A program made the position numbers and the translations under genes. The notes under the pieces were generated by a model that had not been told where the DNA came from, searched no databases, and saw only the letters and a program-made list of their open reading frames with translations. Below are positions 51,464 through 59,492 of a stretch of 64,000 nucleotides of DNA, in pieces. Source of the DNA: Pedobacter ginsenosidimutans (GTDB lineage: Bacteria; Bacteroidota; Bacteroidia; Sphingobacteriales; Sphingobacteriaceae). Every line of letters begins with the position of its first letter. Within the stretch, counting starts at the first letter, position 1. The stretch covers positions 124,001-188,000 of the forward strand of contig NZ_LMZQ01000003.1 in the NCBI RefSeq assembly GCF_001442625.1, given 5' to 3'.

Positions 51464-53356
51464 TTAAAATTCGATTACCTGTGCGCTAACAGGCGTAACG
51501 GTTACAGGTATACTTGTTCCCGCCGGAATATTTAATTTCCTGTCTGTTAACAGATCTGTAACCGGAGATGAATGTTTAACTTTTAAAATCTGATCAGGGA
51601 TTTCGATATTGGCAGTTAAGGTTTGTGTCCGATCAAAATTAGCCACGACCAATAAACGCTGTTTACCTGAATAACGGATAAAAGCATACATGCGGTTATT
51701 CATGTTGCCAGTAACAGGCACCTCATAAATCTCACCATTTATTACAGCATCGCTGGTTGAGGTAACTTTTAATAACTGTTGGTAGTAAGCACGTAATTTC
51801 TGCTCGTTTTCACCTAATTGTTTACCATCAAAAGCGCCATTATTCATCCATTTCTGGTGGTTTGGAACACCCCAATAATCGAAAATAGTGGTTCTGTTGT
51901 CGTCGCCGCCAAATCCTTCCTGACCTTTTCCTGGTTCACCAACTTCCTGACCAAAATAAAGCATCACCGGACCCGAGCCCAATGTTGCCGAAACAACCAT
52001 TGCAGGTAAAGCGAGTTCGGCTTTCCCTGCAAATCCTGCTGATGCAATGCGTTCTTCATCGTGGTTTTCCAAAAAGCGCAACATGTGTTTGCCAAAACCA
52101 GCACTTTCTACCTGCCATACGTGTTTAATAGCCGATACATCTGCAGTTGGTTCATTTCTGATCAGTTTTTTAAGTCCATCGTACAAACCCACTTTATCAT
52201 ACAGGTAATCGAATTTACCTTCGTCTAAATATTGTTTGTAAACTTTTGGATTGTAGGCTTCTCCGAGAAAAATTAAATCAGGATTAACTTTTTTAACCTG
52301 TGGAATTACCCAGTTCCAGAAAGCAATAGGCACCATTTCGGCCATATCACATCTGAAACCATCAACGCCTTTATTGGTCCAATAGGTTAAAATATCATGC
52401 ATTTTTAGCCAAACCGGCGGAATGGGATCGAAATATTGCTTTTCGCCGTTCTGATAATCTACGCCATAATTCAACTTAATGGTTTCGTACCAATCATCGT
52501 ATTTAGGCTGGGCAGAAAACACATTGTTACCGGTAGCTTTTGCAGGGTTTTCATTAAACTTGCCATCCTGTAAAACGGAAATCGGTGTTTGCTTTGCTCC
52601 ACTTGTTGGCGCTGCAAATGGCTGACCAGGGGTATAATAAAAATCGTTCCTGGTGCTAAAAGCTTTGGTTACATCATCCTGGGCACCAAAATCGATCGCA
52701 TTTTTTGGCTTTGCATAAGAATGATAACTTCTGGCTACGTGATTGGGCACAAAATCGATCAGCACTTTTAAGTTTTTAGCATGTGTTCTCTTCACCAAGG
52801 CTTCAAACTCCTTCATTCTGTTTTTAACATCAACAGCCAGATCGGGATCTACATCGTAATAATCGCGGATGGCATAAGGCGAGCCTGCTCTTCCTTTTAC
52901 CACATCTGCATCGTCAGGTTTAATTCCGAAGGCAGCATAATCGGTTAAACTCGCATGGGCAAGTACACCTGTATACCAAACATAATTTACACTGAGTTCT
53001 TTTATACCATCTAAAGCTTTATCGGTAATATCATTAAACTTACCAGAACCATTTTGTTCGATGGTTCCATAAGGAGTATTTGTACTGTTTTTATTCCCAA
53101 ATAAGCGGGGTAATAACTGATAAATAACGATCTGTTTATCGTTCATTTTTATACGTTGTTTTTGTGCAAAGGATGACATTGAAAATAGTAAAAAGAAAAC
53201 ATACAGTATGCAGGTCCTCCTCCTGCGCTTCCGATGTAAAATCGGAATAGACACTCCCAAGGGGGACAAAAATAGGGCTAAAAAGTTTCTTCCAATTATG
53301 TAAGATTGAGATTTAAACCCTCTACCTTCAACCTTTAACCCCTCTACCTTTCTCAT
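51464..53356 (-). CDS. Periplasmic alpha-amylase (GH13), with disturbed 5' end
   Basis: Up to 630 residues. The GH13 barrel shows VLIDFVPNHVARSYHSYAK, the nucleophile Asp in VDGFRCDMAEMVP, the acid/base Glu in IFLGEAYNPKVY, and LENHDEERI. A C-terminal beta domain follows (about 540-630). A signal peptide core, CILYVFFLLFSMSSFAQ, is at residues 49-65, but no ATG lies right before it. The first ATG (53356) overlaps the previous stop as ATGA and reads through a CT-rich repeat; a GTG at 53254 would give a better signal peptide (basic RKRRRR then the hydrophobic core). The catalytic part is intact; the start is uncertain. Confidence 0.82.
   Translation of the reverse strand: MRKVEGLKVEGRGFKSQSYIIGRNFLALFLSPLGVSIPILHRKRRRRTCILYVFFLLFSMSSFAQKQRIKMNDKQIVIYQLLPRLFGNKNSTNTPYGTIEQNGSGKFNDITDKALDGIKELSVNYVWYTGVLAHASLTDYAAFGIKPDDADVVKGRAGSPYAIRDYYDVDPDLAVDVKNRMKEFEALVKRTHAKNLKVLIDFVPNHVARSYHSYAKPKNAIDFGAQDDVTKAFSTRNDFYYTPGQPFAAPTSGAKQTPISVLQDGKFNENPAKATGNNVFSAQPKYDDWYETIKLNYGVDYQNGEKQYFDPIPPVWLKMHDILTYWTNKGVDGFRCDMAEMVPIAFWNWVIPQVKKVNPDLIFLGEAYNPKVYKQYLDEGKFDYLYDKVGLYDGLKKLIRNEPTADVSAIKHVWQVESAGFGKHMLRFLENHDEERIASAGFAGKAELALPAMVVSATLGSGPVMLYFGQEVGEPGKGQEGFGGDDNRTTIFDYWGVPNHQKWMNNGAFDGKQLGENEQKLRAYYQQLLKVTSTSDAVINGEIYEVPVTGNMNNRMYAFIRYSGKQRLLVVANFDRTQTLTANIEIPDQILKVKHSSPVTDLLTDRKLNIPAGTSIPVTVTPVSAQVIEF
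53205..53255. repeat. Fragment of the long dispersed repeat family at the GH13 5' end
   Basis: CTTCCGAT-GTAAA-ATCGGAA is the same type of hairpin as ATCCCGAC-GTAAA-GTCGGGAT in copies A and B, in a G+C-rich block (TCCTCCTCCTGCG). It overlaps the codons just before the signal peptide of the GH13 enzyme. Confidence 0.45.
53302..53350. repeat. CT-rich AACCCTCTACCTT repeat block
   Basis: AAACCCTCTACCTTCAACCT, TTAACCCCTCTACCTTTCTC. It shares words with the 25711-25850 tandem repeat, and lies over the first codons of the longest GH13 frame. Confidence 0.65.
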
Positions 53357-55671
53357 ACCAACGCTGCGTTATTTACTTCAATTTCGGTATTTCCAGCCAA
53401 TTTATAAAGCTGGTTTCTAATGCCGATTTCTAAATCAATGGCTGCATTATTTTTGATGCTGATGCCACTTTCGGTGATATTGATCTTTAAGGTAGTTCCT
53501 CTAAAGCCGATGGTAAATGAAAAAGATTTCCATTTGCCCGGCAAGAAAGGATTAAACTGCAATTTCCCATCACGCACACGCATACCGGCAAAACCTTCAA
53601 CCACACTCATCCAGGTTCCTGCCATCGAAGTGATGTGCAGACCATCTTCGGTATCATTATTATAATCATCGAGATCTAAACGGGCGGTACGCAAGTAGAA
53701 TTCGTAAGCACGTGCCTCGTCATTTAATTTCGCGGCTAAAATACTGTGTACGCATGGCGACAATGAACTTTCGTGTACGGTACGGGGCTCATAAAAATCG
53801 AAGTTACGTTTCAAAGTGTCCAGATCGTAGTCCTCTTCAAAGAAATATAATCCCTGTAAAACATCGGCCTGTTTAATAAAACAAGAGCGTAAAATCCTGT
53901 CCCAGCTCCATTTTTGATTAATTGGCCGTTCGCTGGCAGGAAGGTCTTTCACTAAAGTTTGTTCTTTATCCAAATACCCATCCTGCTGCAAGAAAATACC
54001 CAGTTTTTCATCATGCGGATAATACATTTTTTCGATGATATCTGCCCAATCGGTAAATTCCTTTTGATCGAAATTTAAGCTTTTTAACAGACTGTTGTAT
54101 TTTTCAGGCTGCTGCGTTTTCACGATTCCGGCAGCTTCGGTTGCATATTTCATACACCAGGTAGCCAAAATATTGGTGTACCAGTTGTTGTTTATATTGT
54201 TCTCATATTCATTTGGACCAGTTACGCCAAGCATTACATATTGCTGTTTATCATTGCTCCAGTTAACGCGTTGTTTCCAGAAACGGGCAATGCCGATCAG
54301 CACTTCTAAACCAAAATCAGACAGGTAGCTTTCATCACCGGTATAGCGGATGTAATTAAAAATGGCAAAAGCGATGGCGCCATTGCGGTGGATTTCTTCG
54401 AAGGTAATTTCCCACTCGTTATGGCATTCCTCACCGTTCATCGTTACCATAGGATACAATGCTGCACCGTCTTTAAAACCTAATTTTGCTGCATTTTCAA
54501 TCGCTTTACCCAATTGCTTATGGCGATAAATTAACAGGTTTTTGCTCACTTCCTGTGGAGCAGTTGCCAGATAAAACGGCACACAATAAGCCTCTGTATC
54601 CCAATAGGTTGAGCCACCGTATTTTTCGCCCGTAAAACCCTTCGGACCAATATTCAATCGGTCATCTTTACCAGTATAGGTTTGAAAAAGCTGAAAAATA
54701 TTGAAACGAATGGCCTGTTGAGCCGAAACATCACCTTCGATAATGATGTCGCTTTCTTCCCACTTGCTTGCCCAGGCTTCGGTTTGTTCTGTTAACAAGG
54801 TATCGAATCCTTTAGCAGATGCGTTGGCAATTACCGACTTTGTTTCTTTTAAAAGTGATTCCTTTGGGTAATTTTCTGAAGATAAATTCGCCGCAATTTT
54901 AACCAAAGTGATTTCTTCGTTAGCTTTTACCTCAATAGAAAAAGTTTGTCCAACAAATTTTTCTTTGCGGACAGCCTCTGGATTAATGTCTAATTTCTCC
55001 GCATTTTTATACAATTCGATATTACTCCCTGTACAAACTTCAAATGCTGTTTTCTTTGTTCTTAGTTTGATATAAGCTTCCGTTCCAGAAATTTCATCTG
55101 CAATTTTATCCCAGAATTTTTCGTCGTAATTACTATCCTGATTTTTAACATCACCATCAATAAAAGGCGTTAATGTTAATTTACCATCAAAATCTAATGG
55201 CGTAATGCTATATCGGATGGCGCCAACTTCATCATCAGCTATGCTACAAAAACGGGTTGATTTAACTTTTAGGGTTTTACCGCTTTTTAACTTTGCCGTG
55301 AACGTACGCTCCAGGTATCCGGCATGCATATTCAACAAACGTTTAAAATCGCTTACCTCAGCAGTTGCCAGATCAAGGATTTCATCATCTAGTTTTACTT
55401 CAATACCTACCCAGTTTGCTGCGTTTAATACTTTCGCAAAATATTCCGGATACCCGTTTTTCCACCATCCTACACGGGTTTTATCTGGATAATAAACACC
55501 TGCAACGTAATTTCCAAGTAGGGTTTCTCCGGTATAAGTTTCTTCAAAATTGGCGCGCTGGCCCATACGGCCATTACCCAAGCTGAAAATACTTTCCGAA
55601 ATTTTATTTAAATGTGGATCAAAGCCTTCTTCGATAATATTCCACTCATCTGCTTTAATGTAATTTTTCAT
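53353..55671 (-). CDS. Maltose phosphorylase (GH65)
   Basis: 772 residues from the preferred ATG at 55671 (MKNYIKADEWNIIEEGFDPH), a size normal for the family. The N-terminal beta-sandwich (about 1-280) is followed by the (alpha/alpha)6 barrel. Conserved pieces are YGGSTYWDTEAYCVPFYLAT, GAALYPMVTMNGEECHNEWE, and the general acid E488 in TGPNEYENNINNNWYTN. It splits maltose with phosphate into glucose and beta-glucose-1-phosphate. The mutase that converts the latter is next upstream, a strong match of gene pairs. Kojibiose or trehalose specificity cannot be excluded from sequence, but the amylase context favours maltose. Confidence 0.92.
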   Translation of the reverse strand: MKNYIKADEWNIIEEGFDPHLNKISESIFSLGNGRMGQRANFEETYTGETLLGNYVAGVYYPDKTRVGWWKNGYPEYFAKVLNAANWVGIEVKLDDEILDLATAEVSDFKRLLNMHAGYLERTFTAKLKSGKTLKVKSTRFCSIADDEVGAIRYSITPLDFDGKLTLTPFIDGDVKNQDSNYDEKFWDKIADEISGTEAYIKLRTKKTAFEVCTGSNIELYKNAEKLDINPEAVRKEKFVGQTFSIEVKANEEITLVKIAANLSSENYPKESLLKETKSVIANASAKGFDTLLTEQTEAWASKWEESDIIIEGDVSAQQAIRFNIFQLFQTYTGKDDRLNIGPKGFTGEKYGGSTYWDTEAYCVPFYLATAPQEVSKNLLIYRHKQLGKAIENAAKLGFKDGAALYPMVTMNGEECHNEWEITFEEIHRNGAIAFAIFNYIRYTGDESYLSDFGLEVLIGIARFWKQRVNWSNDKQQYVMLGVTGPNEYENNINNNWYTNILATWCMKYATEAAGIVKTQQPEKYNSLLKSLNFDQKEFTDWADIIEKMYYPHDEKLGIFLQQDGYLDKEQTLVKDLPASERPINQKWSWDRILRSCFIKQADVLQGLYFFEEDYDLDTLKRNFDFYEPRTVHESSLSPCVHSILAAKLNDEARAYEFYLRTARLDLDDYNNDTEDGLHITSMAGTWMSVVEGFAGMRVRDGKLQFNPFLPGKWKSFSFTIGFRGTTLKINITESGISIKNNAAIDLEIGIRNQLYKLAGNTEIEVNNAALV

Positions 55672-55674
55672 AAT

Positions 55675-55740
55675 TGAGTATTGAGTAGCGAGATTTGAGA
55701 TTTGAGACATACCCTCAACCTTAAACCCTACACCTTAAAC
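55675..55740. repeat. TTGAGTATTGAG / CCTCAACCTTAAACC repeat between pgmB and the GH65 gene
   Basis: The gap holds TTGAGTATTGAGTAGCGAGA then ACCCTCAACCTTAAACCCTA and CACCTTAAACCT. It has the same two word types as 25711-25850. Confidence 0.6.
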
Positions 55741-56436
55741 CTATAAATTCTCTAAATCTTTAACTGTTAATTTGTCTAATCCGCTTACTACCACATCTGC
55801 CTGGCTAAGCACGCTTTTTTCACCGATACCGATGGCTTTCATTCCGCCTCTTTTTGCAGCTTCTACCCCAGCGACAGCATCTTCAAAAACCACACATTCA
55901 TCAGGTGCGAAACCTAAAAGTTCGGCTCCTTTTAAAAATACTTCAGGATCTGGTTTTGATTTGGTGACCATGTTTCCATCCACTATTTCATCGAAAAAAT
56001 GAGCAAGGTCTGTTTTCTCTAAAATAATTCCCGAGTTTTTACTTGCCGAGCCTAACGCCAGTTTATAACCGGCTTTGTGAATCGCTGTTAAGAAATCAAC
56101 CGTTCCGGGTAAAACTTCGGCCGGTGTCATTTTAGTAATCATATCTACATACCAGCTGTTTTTCAAACTAGCGAGTTCTTCTTTTTCGGCATCGGTTTTA
56201 TCTACTCCACCCCAGGCAAGAATCTTATTTAAACTTTCTACCCGACTTACGCCTTTTAGCTGTTCGTTCTGCTCTTCTGTAAAATCGAAACCCATGGTAT
56301 TGGCCAAACGTTTCCAAGCTTTGTAGTGATAAACTGCGGTATCTACCAGTACACCATCGAGATCGAAAAGACAGGCTTTTATTGAGGCGGAAGGCGTAAG
56401 GTTAAAGGTAGAAGGTTCTGTATGATTATCTTGCAT
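55741..56436 (-). CDS. pgmB: Beta-phosphoglucomutase
   Basis: 231 residues of the HAD superfamily. Motif I FDLDGVLVDTA (nucleophile Asp and acid/base Asp), the cap domain with GVSRVESLNKIL, motif II LGSASKN, motif III Lys in KSKPDPEVFLKGAE, and motif IV FEDAVAGVEAA are all present. It converts beta-glucose-1-phosphate to glucose-6-phosphate. The GH65 phosphorylase gene follows at once, so the two make a working pair. The protein starts MQDNHTEPSTFNLTPSASIK; the stretch STFNLTP is read from a copy of the CT-rich AACCTT repeat, so the extra N-terminal residues may be repeat-derived. Confidence 0.93.
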   Translation of the reverse strand: MQDNHTEPSTFNLTPSASIKACLFDLDGVLVDTAVYHYKAWKRLANTMGFDFTEEQNEQLKGVSRVESLNKILAWGGVDKTDAEKEELASLKNSWYVDMITKMTPAEVLPGTVDFLTAIHKAGYKLALGSASKNSGIILEKTDLAHFFDEIVDGNMVTKSKPDPEVFLKGAELLGFAPDECVVFEDAVAGVEAAKRGGMKAIGIGEKSVLSQADVVVSGLDKLTVKDLENL

Positions 56437-56473
56437 ATTTTTATCTCTAGCCTTCGACTGAAGTCGATGGCAA

Positions 56474-58327
56474 TTAATTTAATTCCAGTAACAACGTTGT
56501 TTTAGCTGGTACTTTAATGTTTTTGAATTCGATGTTTTCGCCGGTAATTACGTTTTTAGCGGATGTAATTCCTGCTGTTCTTTCGGCAAAGCGATCGGTA
56601 TTTAATGTTTTTTCTTTTTCAGTGTTATTTACAATAACCATTATTGTCCCTTTTGGTTCGGTGTTGTAACGGAAATAAACATAAATATCATCTTGCGGTA
56701 CAAACTGCATCAATTTACCGGTTTGTAATGCTGCGCTGTTTTTTCGGAAATTGGCTAATGTTTTAACAAAATTGAAAGCTTCATTTTCTTTGCCTGTACG
56801 ACCATCGGCAATAAATTTGTCTTTTTTATCACCTTCCCAGCCGCCAGGAAAATCAGAACGGATCAATCCATCAGGATTGGAAAAGTTTTTCATTAAAATT
56901 TCTGTTCCATAATACATTTCAGGAATACCCCGCATGGTTAAGAGAATACTCATTCCCATTTTGTATTTATCGAAATCTTCGCCAACCATCGAATAGAAAC
57001 GGCTCATATCATGATTATCTAAAAAGATGCAGTTGGTATTTGGGTTTTTATAAAGAAAATCGTGTGCTAAGGTGGCATACAAACGGTTAATTCCGTCTAC
57101 CCAACCGTTTTTTCCGTTTATTCCTTCGTAAATTGCATCTTTTAAAGTGGCATCGGTAATGCCTTGCAAATGAGTATCAAAACCGCGGTTAACCGTATTG
57201 CCACCAGTAAAAAAGGCCTGGTTCGCCACAGCAGTTACCAGTGTTTCTCCAAAAACAGATAAGTGCGGGAATTCTGCCTGAACTTTTAAAGCCCAATCGG
57301 CCATATAAACCGGGTCATTATATCCGTAAGTATCCAAACGTAAACCATCAATACCAGCATATTCGATCCACCAGATGTGGTTTTGGGTCAGGTAATTCTG
57401 CACATAAGGATTGGTCTGGTTTAAATCGGGCATTGAAGGTACAAACCAGCCATCTAACATCTGTTTACGATCTGCCGCAGAGGCGTGTACATCCATAACG
57501 GTCTGATCGCGATAACTCGTTTGCGTATATTTTGGCCATTGGTTTAACCAGCTTTTCATTGGTAAATCTTTATAAAACCAGTGCTGGGTACCAATATGGT
57601 TGTGTACAATATCTTTAATCACTTTTAATCCTTTGGCATGGGCAATCTCTACATATTTTTTGTAAAGTGCATTTGTACCATACCGTGGGTCTATCTTATA
57701 ATGATCGGTTACTGCGTAGCCATGATATGAAGCTTGTGGCATATCGTTTTCTACCTCTGGCGTCATCCAAACTGTAGTTACACCTAAATCTTTCAGGTAA
57801 TCGAGGTGGTTAATTACACCTTGTATATCGCCCCCATGGCGATAGTACATGCTATCGCGGTTTAATGCAGTTTCAGTTAAACCCTGAACCACATCGTTGC
57901 TTTTATCGCCGTTCGAAAAACGATCGGGCATAAGCAGATAAATAAAATCTTTGTTGGTTACACCCTGAATCCTGTCCGCACTTTTATTGCGGTTTTTTAA
58001 TTCGTAAGTGTAACTAAATATCTTTTTGCCCTTTACAGAAAAATTAATCGGGAAACTTCCGGATTTTACGGTAGGGGCAAGTGTTAAATCGAGAAATAGA
58101 TAATTGGGATTTTCTACTTTATTTACCTTAACGAGCTTAACCCCTGGATAAGTTAAGGCTACTGTAGTATGGGCAATGTTGTCGCCATGCACAAGTAACT
58201 GTAATTTAGGATTATGCATCCCAACGTACCAGAACATGGGTTCTACACGCTCTAGCTTTTGGGCAAAGAGATTGATACTGCTAAACAGTACAATCAGGAC
58301 AATGAATATTTTTTTTAATCCCGGCAC
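56474..58327 (-). CDS. GH13 enzyme, cyclomaltodextrinase / neopullulanase type (SusA-like)
   Basis: About 617 residues if read from the GTG at 58327, which yields a clean signal peptide (MPGLKKIFIVLIVLFSSINL, then FAQK). The ATG at 58450 would add 41 residues ahead of it. An N-terminal cyclomaltodextrinase-type immunoglobulin-like domain (about 25-110) is followed by the GH13 barrel. Motifs are GLKVIKDIVHNHIG, nucleophile Asp in IDGLRLDTYGYND, Glu in LSVFGETLVT, and FLDNHDMSRF. A C-terminal beta domain (about 540-617) ends the protein. It should cut short maltodextrins, cyclic dextrins or pullulan in the periplasm. Confidence 0.9.
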   Translation of the reverse strand: MPGLKKIFIVLIVLFSSINLFAQKLERVEPMFWYVGMHNPKLQLLVHGDNIAHTTVALTYPGVKLVKVNKVENPNYLFLDLTLAPTVKSGSFPINFSVKGKKIFSYTYELKNRNKSADRIQGVTNKDFIYLLMPDRFSNGDKSNDVVQGLTETALNRDSMYYRHGGDIQGVINHLDYLKDLGVTTVWMTPEVENDMPQASYHGYAVTDHYKIDPRYGTNALYKKYVEIAHAKGLKVIKDIVHNHIGTQHWFYKDLPMKSWLNQWPKYTQTSYRDQTVMDVHASAADRKQMLDGWFVPSMPDLNQTNPYVQNYLTQNHIWWIEYAGIDGLRLDTYGYNDPVYMADWALKVQAEFPHLSVFGETLVTAVANQAFFTGGNTVNRGFDTHLQGITDATLKDAIYEGINGKNGWVDGINRLYATLAHDFLYKNPNTNCIFLDNHDMSRFYSMVGEDFDKYKMGMSILLTMRGIPEMYYGTEILMKNFSNPDGLIRSDFPGGWEGDKKDKFIADGRTGKENEAFNFVKTLANFRKNSAALQTGKLMQFVPQDDIYVYFRYNTEPKGTIMVIVNNTEKEKTLNTDRFAERTAGITSAKNVITGENIEFKNIKVPAKTTLLLELN

Positions 58328-58431
58328 ATTTGCGTGGATTTTAGTTTGAGCATTAAAGGGAGAAGGAATAACGAAAGAAGAGGTAGCTGAAGTAAGCGAT
58401 TTTATCATGCTAAAACTTTTTAATGATTTTA

Positions 58432-58466
58432 AAAATCCTGCAGAGATCAAACGATCTCTACAGGAA
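58432..58466 (-). terminator. Hairpin between susE and the GH13 gene (possible attenuator)
   Basis: On the minus strand CCTGTAGAGATC and GATCTCTGCAGG pair with one mismatch around GTTT, then ATTTTT follows. It lies 15 bases after the SusE stop and overlaps the longest reading frame's first codons. It could lower transcription of enzymes relative to SusC/D/E. Confidence 0.6.
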
Positions 58467-58481
58467 TAGTTTAGTTAATGA

Positions 58482-59480
58482 TTAATTTTTAACCATGGTG
58501 TATGATCCAGCTTTACCATCAGCATTAACGGTTAAGGTTAAAGTATAGGTTCCGGCATCGGTTACCATGATATCAGCGCCATTGTTGCCAATACTGGTTG
58601 TCCAATCGTGGTTTAATCTGAATTTAAAAGCACCGGATGTTAAAGCAATTTTCGCTTGCCAGGTGCCTTTTCCATCATTAATAAATTTTAAATCGGTATC
58701 TACTGCCCAGTTACTGCCAGGAATTGCATTACCTATAACAGACCAGTAGTCGGCTTTTGCAATGGTATAGGTTTTTTTATTTAAGTCAACGGTTAATAGT
58801 TTGAACTCTGCAGATACTGAACTGATATCGCCGCCAGAGGTACTAATTGTACCGCCACCTGCATCGCCATAAGCTACATCCCATTTTTTTTCTGGTGTAA
58901 TTTTGAACGGGCTACCATCAAACTTGATAATTCCGGTATAAACGCCATTACTGGTTAAGGATACCAAACTATCGGCCGTTGAAGGGTTCCAGCCCTGATA
59001 ATTACCAGGTACATAAATCCATGCCGATGCTAAATAAGGGGTTGCGCTTAAAGTAATTACATTTGAATAGGTCATGGCGTTTGCTGCAGCACCTGATTTC
59101 AACCTTACTTCTACCTGTGCAGGTGTACCGATGGTTGCACCAAGCGCTAACATCATGGTATTAAAATCGTTTACGGTTGGCGAGTATGAGGTTGTACTCA
59201 CTACATATTCTTTAGGCGAAGCAAAGTTTTTTCCTTTAATATCAAACTGAATGGTTGACGTTACTGGTACAGTGTAACCTGTAACGGTTGATGCAGGAAA
59301 TGTTAAGGTTAATGCAGGCTTTGTTCCGTTTGCCTGTACCAAGCTTAAGCTAGTTGCTGAGGCAGTAAGTGTACCTGCAGGGCTTACATTCGAAACCGTC
59401 TGCGTTTCGTCTTTTTTGCAAGACCAAAGCGATACGGCTAAACAGCATACCGCTAAGGATTTAAATAATATTGATTTCAT
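58482..59480 (-). CDS. SusE-like outer membrane starch-binding lipoprotein
   Basis: 332 residues with a lipoprotein signal peptide (lipobox SLWSC, Cys21), so it sits on the cell surface. An N-terminal SusE domain (about 35-150: NGTKPALTLTFPAS, FDIKGKNFASPKEYVVST) precedes two starch-binding modules with aromatic clusters (AWIYVPGNYQGWNPSTADSL; WSVIGNAIPGSNWAVDTDLK then FKFRLNHDWTTSIGNNGADI). These modules grip alpha-glucan next to SusC/SusD. The gap to SusD is 12 bases, so they are co-transcribed. Confidence 0.9.
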   Translation of the reverse strand: MKSILFKSLAVCCLAVSLWSCKKDETQTVSNVSPAGTLTASATSLSLVQANGTKPALTLTFPASTVTGYTVPVTSTIQFDIKGKNFASPKEYVVSTTSYSPTVNDFNTMMLALGATIGTPAQVEVRLKSGAAANAMTYSNVITLSATPYLASAWIYVPGNYQGWNPSTADSLVSLTSNGVYTGIIKFDGSPFKITPEKKWDVAYGDAGGGTISTSGGDISSVSAEFKLLTVDLNKKTYTIAKADYWSVIGNAIPGSNWAVDTDLKFINDGKGTWQAKIALTSGAFKFRLNHDWTTSIGNNGADIMVTDAGTYTLTLTVNADGKAGSYTMVKN

Positions 59481-59492
59481 ATGCGATGAAGA

